Assembly: GCF_036226445.1 (NCBI RefSeq)
Contig: NZ_CP108474.1
Coordinates: 5,828,001-5,892,000, forward strand
Reading direction: 5' to 3'
Length of the DNA: 64,000 nucleotides
Source of the DNA: Streptomyces sp. NBC_01255
GTDB lineage: Bacteria > Actinomycetota > Actinomycetes > Streptomycetales > Streptomycetaceae
Part shown: positions 63,163 through 64,000 of the stretch, one piece after another
Numbering within the stretch: position 1 is the first letter of the stretch
Layout: each line of letters opens with the position of its first letter
Position numbers and translations under genes: made by a program
Notes under the pieces: generated by a model
What the model was told of the DNA's origin: nothing
Seen by the model: only the letters and a program-made list of their open reading frames with translations
Database searches by the model: none

Positions 63163-64000
63163 TCAGACCTTCACGTCATCCGTCGGACGCCGGCCCGCCG
63201 GCAGCGCGGCGTCGCAGTTCTCCGCGCCCGCCTCGGCCGCCCGGGCCCGCCGCTTGGCGAGCGGAGTGGCGAGGAGGGTCAGGAGGACGAAGACGCCGAT
63301 CGCGTACAGGACGATCGTCGCGCCGGGCGGGACGTCCTGGTAGTACGAGGTGGCCGTGCCCGCCAGGGTGACCGTGATGCCGGTCGCCACCGCGAGGACG
63401 AAGGTCGCACGGAACGACTTCGTCAGCTGCTGGGCCGCCGCCACCGGCACCACCATGAGCGCGCTGACCAGGAGCAGGCCCACGACCCGCATGGCGACCG
63501 TGACCGTCACCGCGGCCGTGACCGCGATCAGCAGGTTCAGGGCGCGCACCGGCAGGCCGGTGACCCGGGCGAACTCCTCGTCCTGGCTGACGGCGAAGAG
63601 CTGGCGGCGCAGGCCGACCGTGACGAGGACCACGAAGGCGGCGAGGATCGCGATCGCGGTGATGTCCTCGGACGAGACCGTGGAGAGCGAGCCGAAGAGG
63701 TACGAGCTGAGGTTGGCGTTCGAGCCGGTCGGCGAGAGGTTGATCAGCAGGACGCCGCCGGCCATGCCGCCGTAGAAGAGCAGGGCGAGCGCGAGGTCGC
63801 CGCGGGTCTTGCCGTACGCACGGATCAGCTCCATGGCGACCGAGCCCACGACGGCGACGAAGGTCGCCATCCAGACCGGGCTGGAGTTCAGCAGGAAGCC
63901 GAGACCGACACCGGTCATGGCGACGTGGCCGATGCCGTCGCCCATCAGCGCCTGGCGGCGCTGGACGAGGTAGATGCCGACGGCGGGCGCGGTGATGCCG
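63163..64000 (-). CDS. znuB: Zinc ABC transporter permease ZnuB (5' end outside the window)
   Basis: The visible 278 codons are open to the window edge. The reading frame continues upstream of the internal ATG at 63945 through GITAPAVGIYLVQRRQALMG, so the true start lies beyond 64000. The protein is an ABC-3 family permease with about eight helices (GHVAMTGVGLGFLLNSS, LLFYGGMAGGVLLINLSP, VVGLLLVSALMVVPVAAAQQ), partner of a ZnuA binding protein and ZnuC ATPase expected further right. The last 25 residues are hydrophilic. Zur, encoded 72 bases downstream, is expected to repress it. Confidence 0.92.
   Translation of the reverse strand, partial: GITAPAVGIYLVQRRQALMGDGIGHVAMTGVGLGFLLNSSPVWMATFVAVVGSVAMELIRAYGKTRGDLALALLFYGGMAGGVLLINLSPTGSNANLSSYLFGSLSTVSSEDITAIAILAAFVVLVTVGLRRQLFAVSQDEEFARVTGLPVRALNLLIAVTAAVTVTVAMRVVGLLLVSALMVVPVAAAQQLTKSFRATFVLAVATGITVTLAGTATSYYQDVPPGATIVLYAIGVFVLLTLLATPLAKRRARAAEAGAENCDAALPAGRRPTDDVKV

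Overview
The window is a gene-dense, very high-GC stretch of actinobacterial chromosome, almost certainly from a Streptomyces. The evidence is the extreme G/C third-position bias, frequent GTG starts, ATGA/GTGA stop-start overlaps, a mycothiol-dependent isomerase family gene, a WhiJ/Scr1-type XRE + DUF397 unit, a LAXTG-type sortase signal, and a housekeeping gene order I recognise from Streptomyces chromosomes (comEC-holA-rpsT-lepA-hemW-hrcA-dnaJ2 ... phoH-ybeY-corC ... era ... leuA ... recO-uppS ... zur-znuB). I see no rRNA, tRNA, CRISPR array, insertion sequence, phage gene or integrase.

Layout. 1-9.7 kb: comEC, a winged-helix regulator/MFS pair, an arylamine N-acetyltransferase, holA, a 700-bp non-coding GC-rich repeat array, rpsT and lepA. 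9.8-16.9 kb: an acyl-CoA synthetase behind a repeated GTTACGTAG element, hemW, a DUF3097 gene, a metallo-beta-lactamase hydrolase, then the CIRCE-controlled hrcA-dnaJ heat-shock operon. 17-24.1 kb: a nitronate monooxygenase coupled to rsmE, an AAA ATPase coupled to a TPR membrane protein, a HIT protein, an RNase Z-like hydrolase and an adenine-deaminase-type enzyme. 24.1-27.9 kb: a methyltransferase, an MFS exporter and a PfkB kinase. 28-38.3 kb: the RNA-processing/GTPase neighbourhood phoH-ybeY-corC-(cytidine deaminase-like)-era. It is split by an accessory block: a YjbR gene, an MFS/XRE pair, and a three-gene cell-surface locus resembling the WxL / WxL-interacting-protein systems of Firmicutes.

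38.3-46 kb: a TerD-domain protein, a cytoplasmic protealysin-type M4 protease with its emfourin-type inhibitor, leuA behind a leucine-rich leader peptide and attenuator-like hairpin, a sortase-anchored choice-of-anchor A protein with a Crp-like site upstream, and a TerB-like protein with an inverted repeat lying exactly between its -35 and -10. 45.6-57.9 kb: an FAD oxidoreductase, a large LuxR regulator, ferredoxin-NADP reductase, a tautomerase/TetR divergent pair with two operator-like sites, the XRE/DUF397 unit with three very small genes, a MarR/mycothiol isomerase pair, a LysR gene, recO and uppS. 58-64 kb: a large secreted M4 protease with a beta-propeller-like C-terminus and an adjacent LuxR-type regulator, a YcxB-like membrane protein, zur, and the 3' part of znuB, which runs off the window.

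I see no single classical 'undescribed system' such as a defence island. The strongest candidates for new biology are the WxL-like surface locus (34.3-37.3 kb), the protease-inhibitor pair beside a TerD protein (38.4-41.1 kb), the WhiJ-like unit with its satellite micro-genes (52.5-54.2 kb), and several compact regulatory architectures: the hairpin that terminates fprA and hides the next gene's ribosome binding site, the alternating CTTATG/CATAAG array upstream of fprA, and the operator nested in the terB-like promoter. Coordinates and motifs were read by eye. Family assignments rest on remembered motifs, not on searches.
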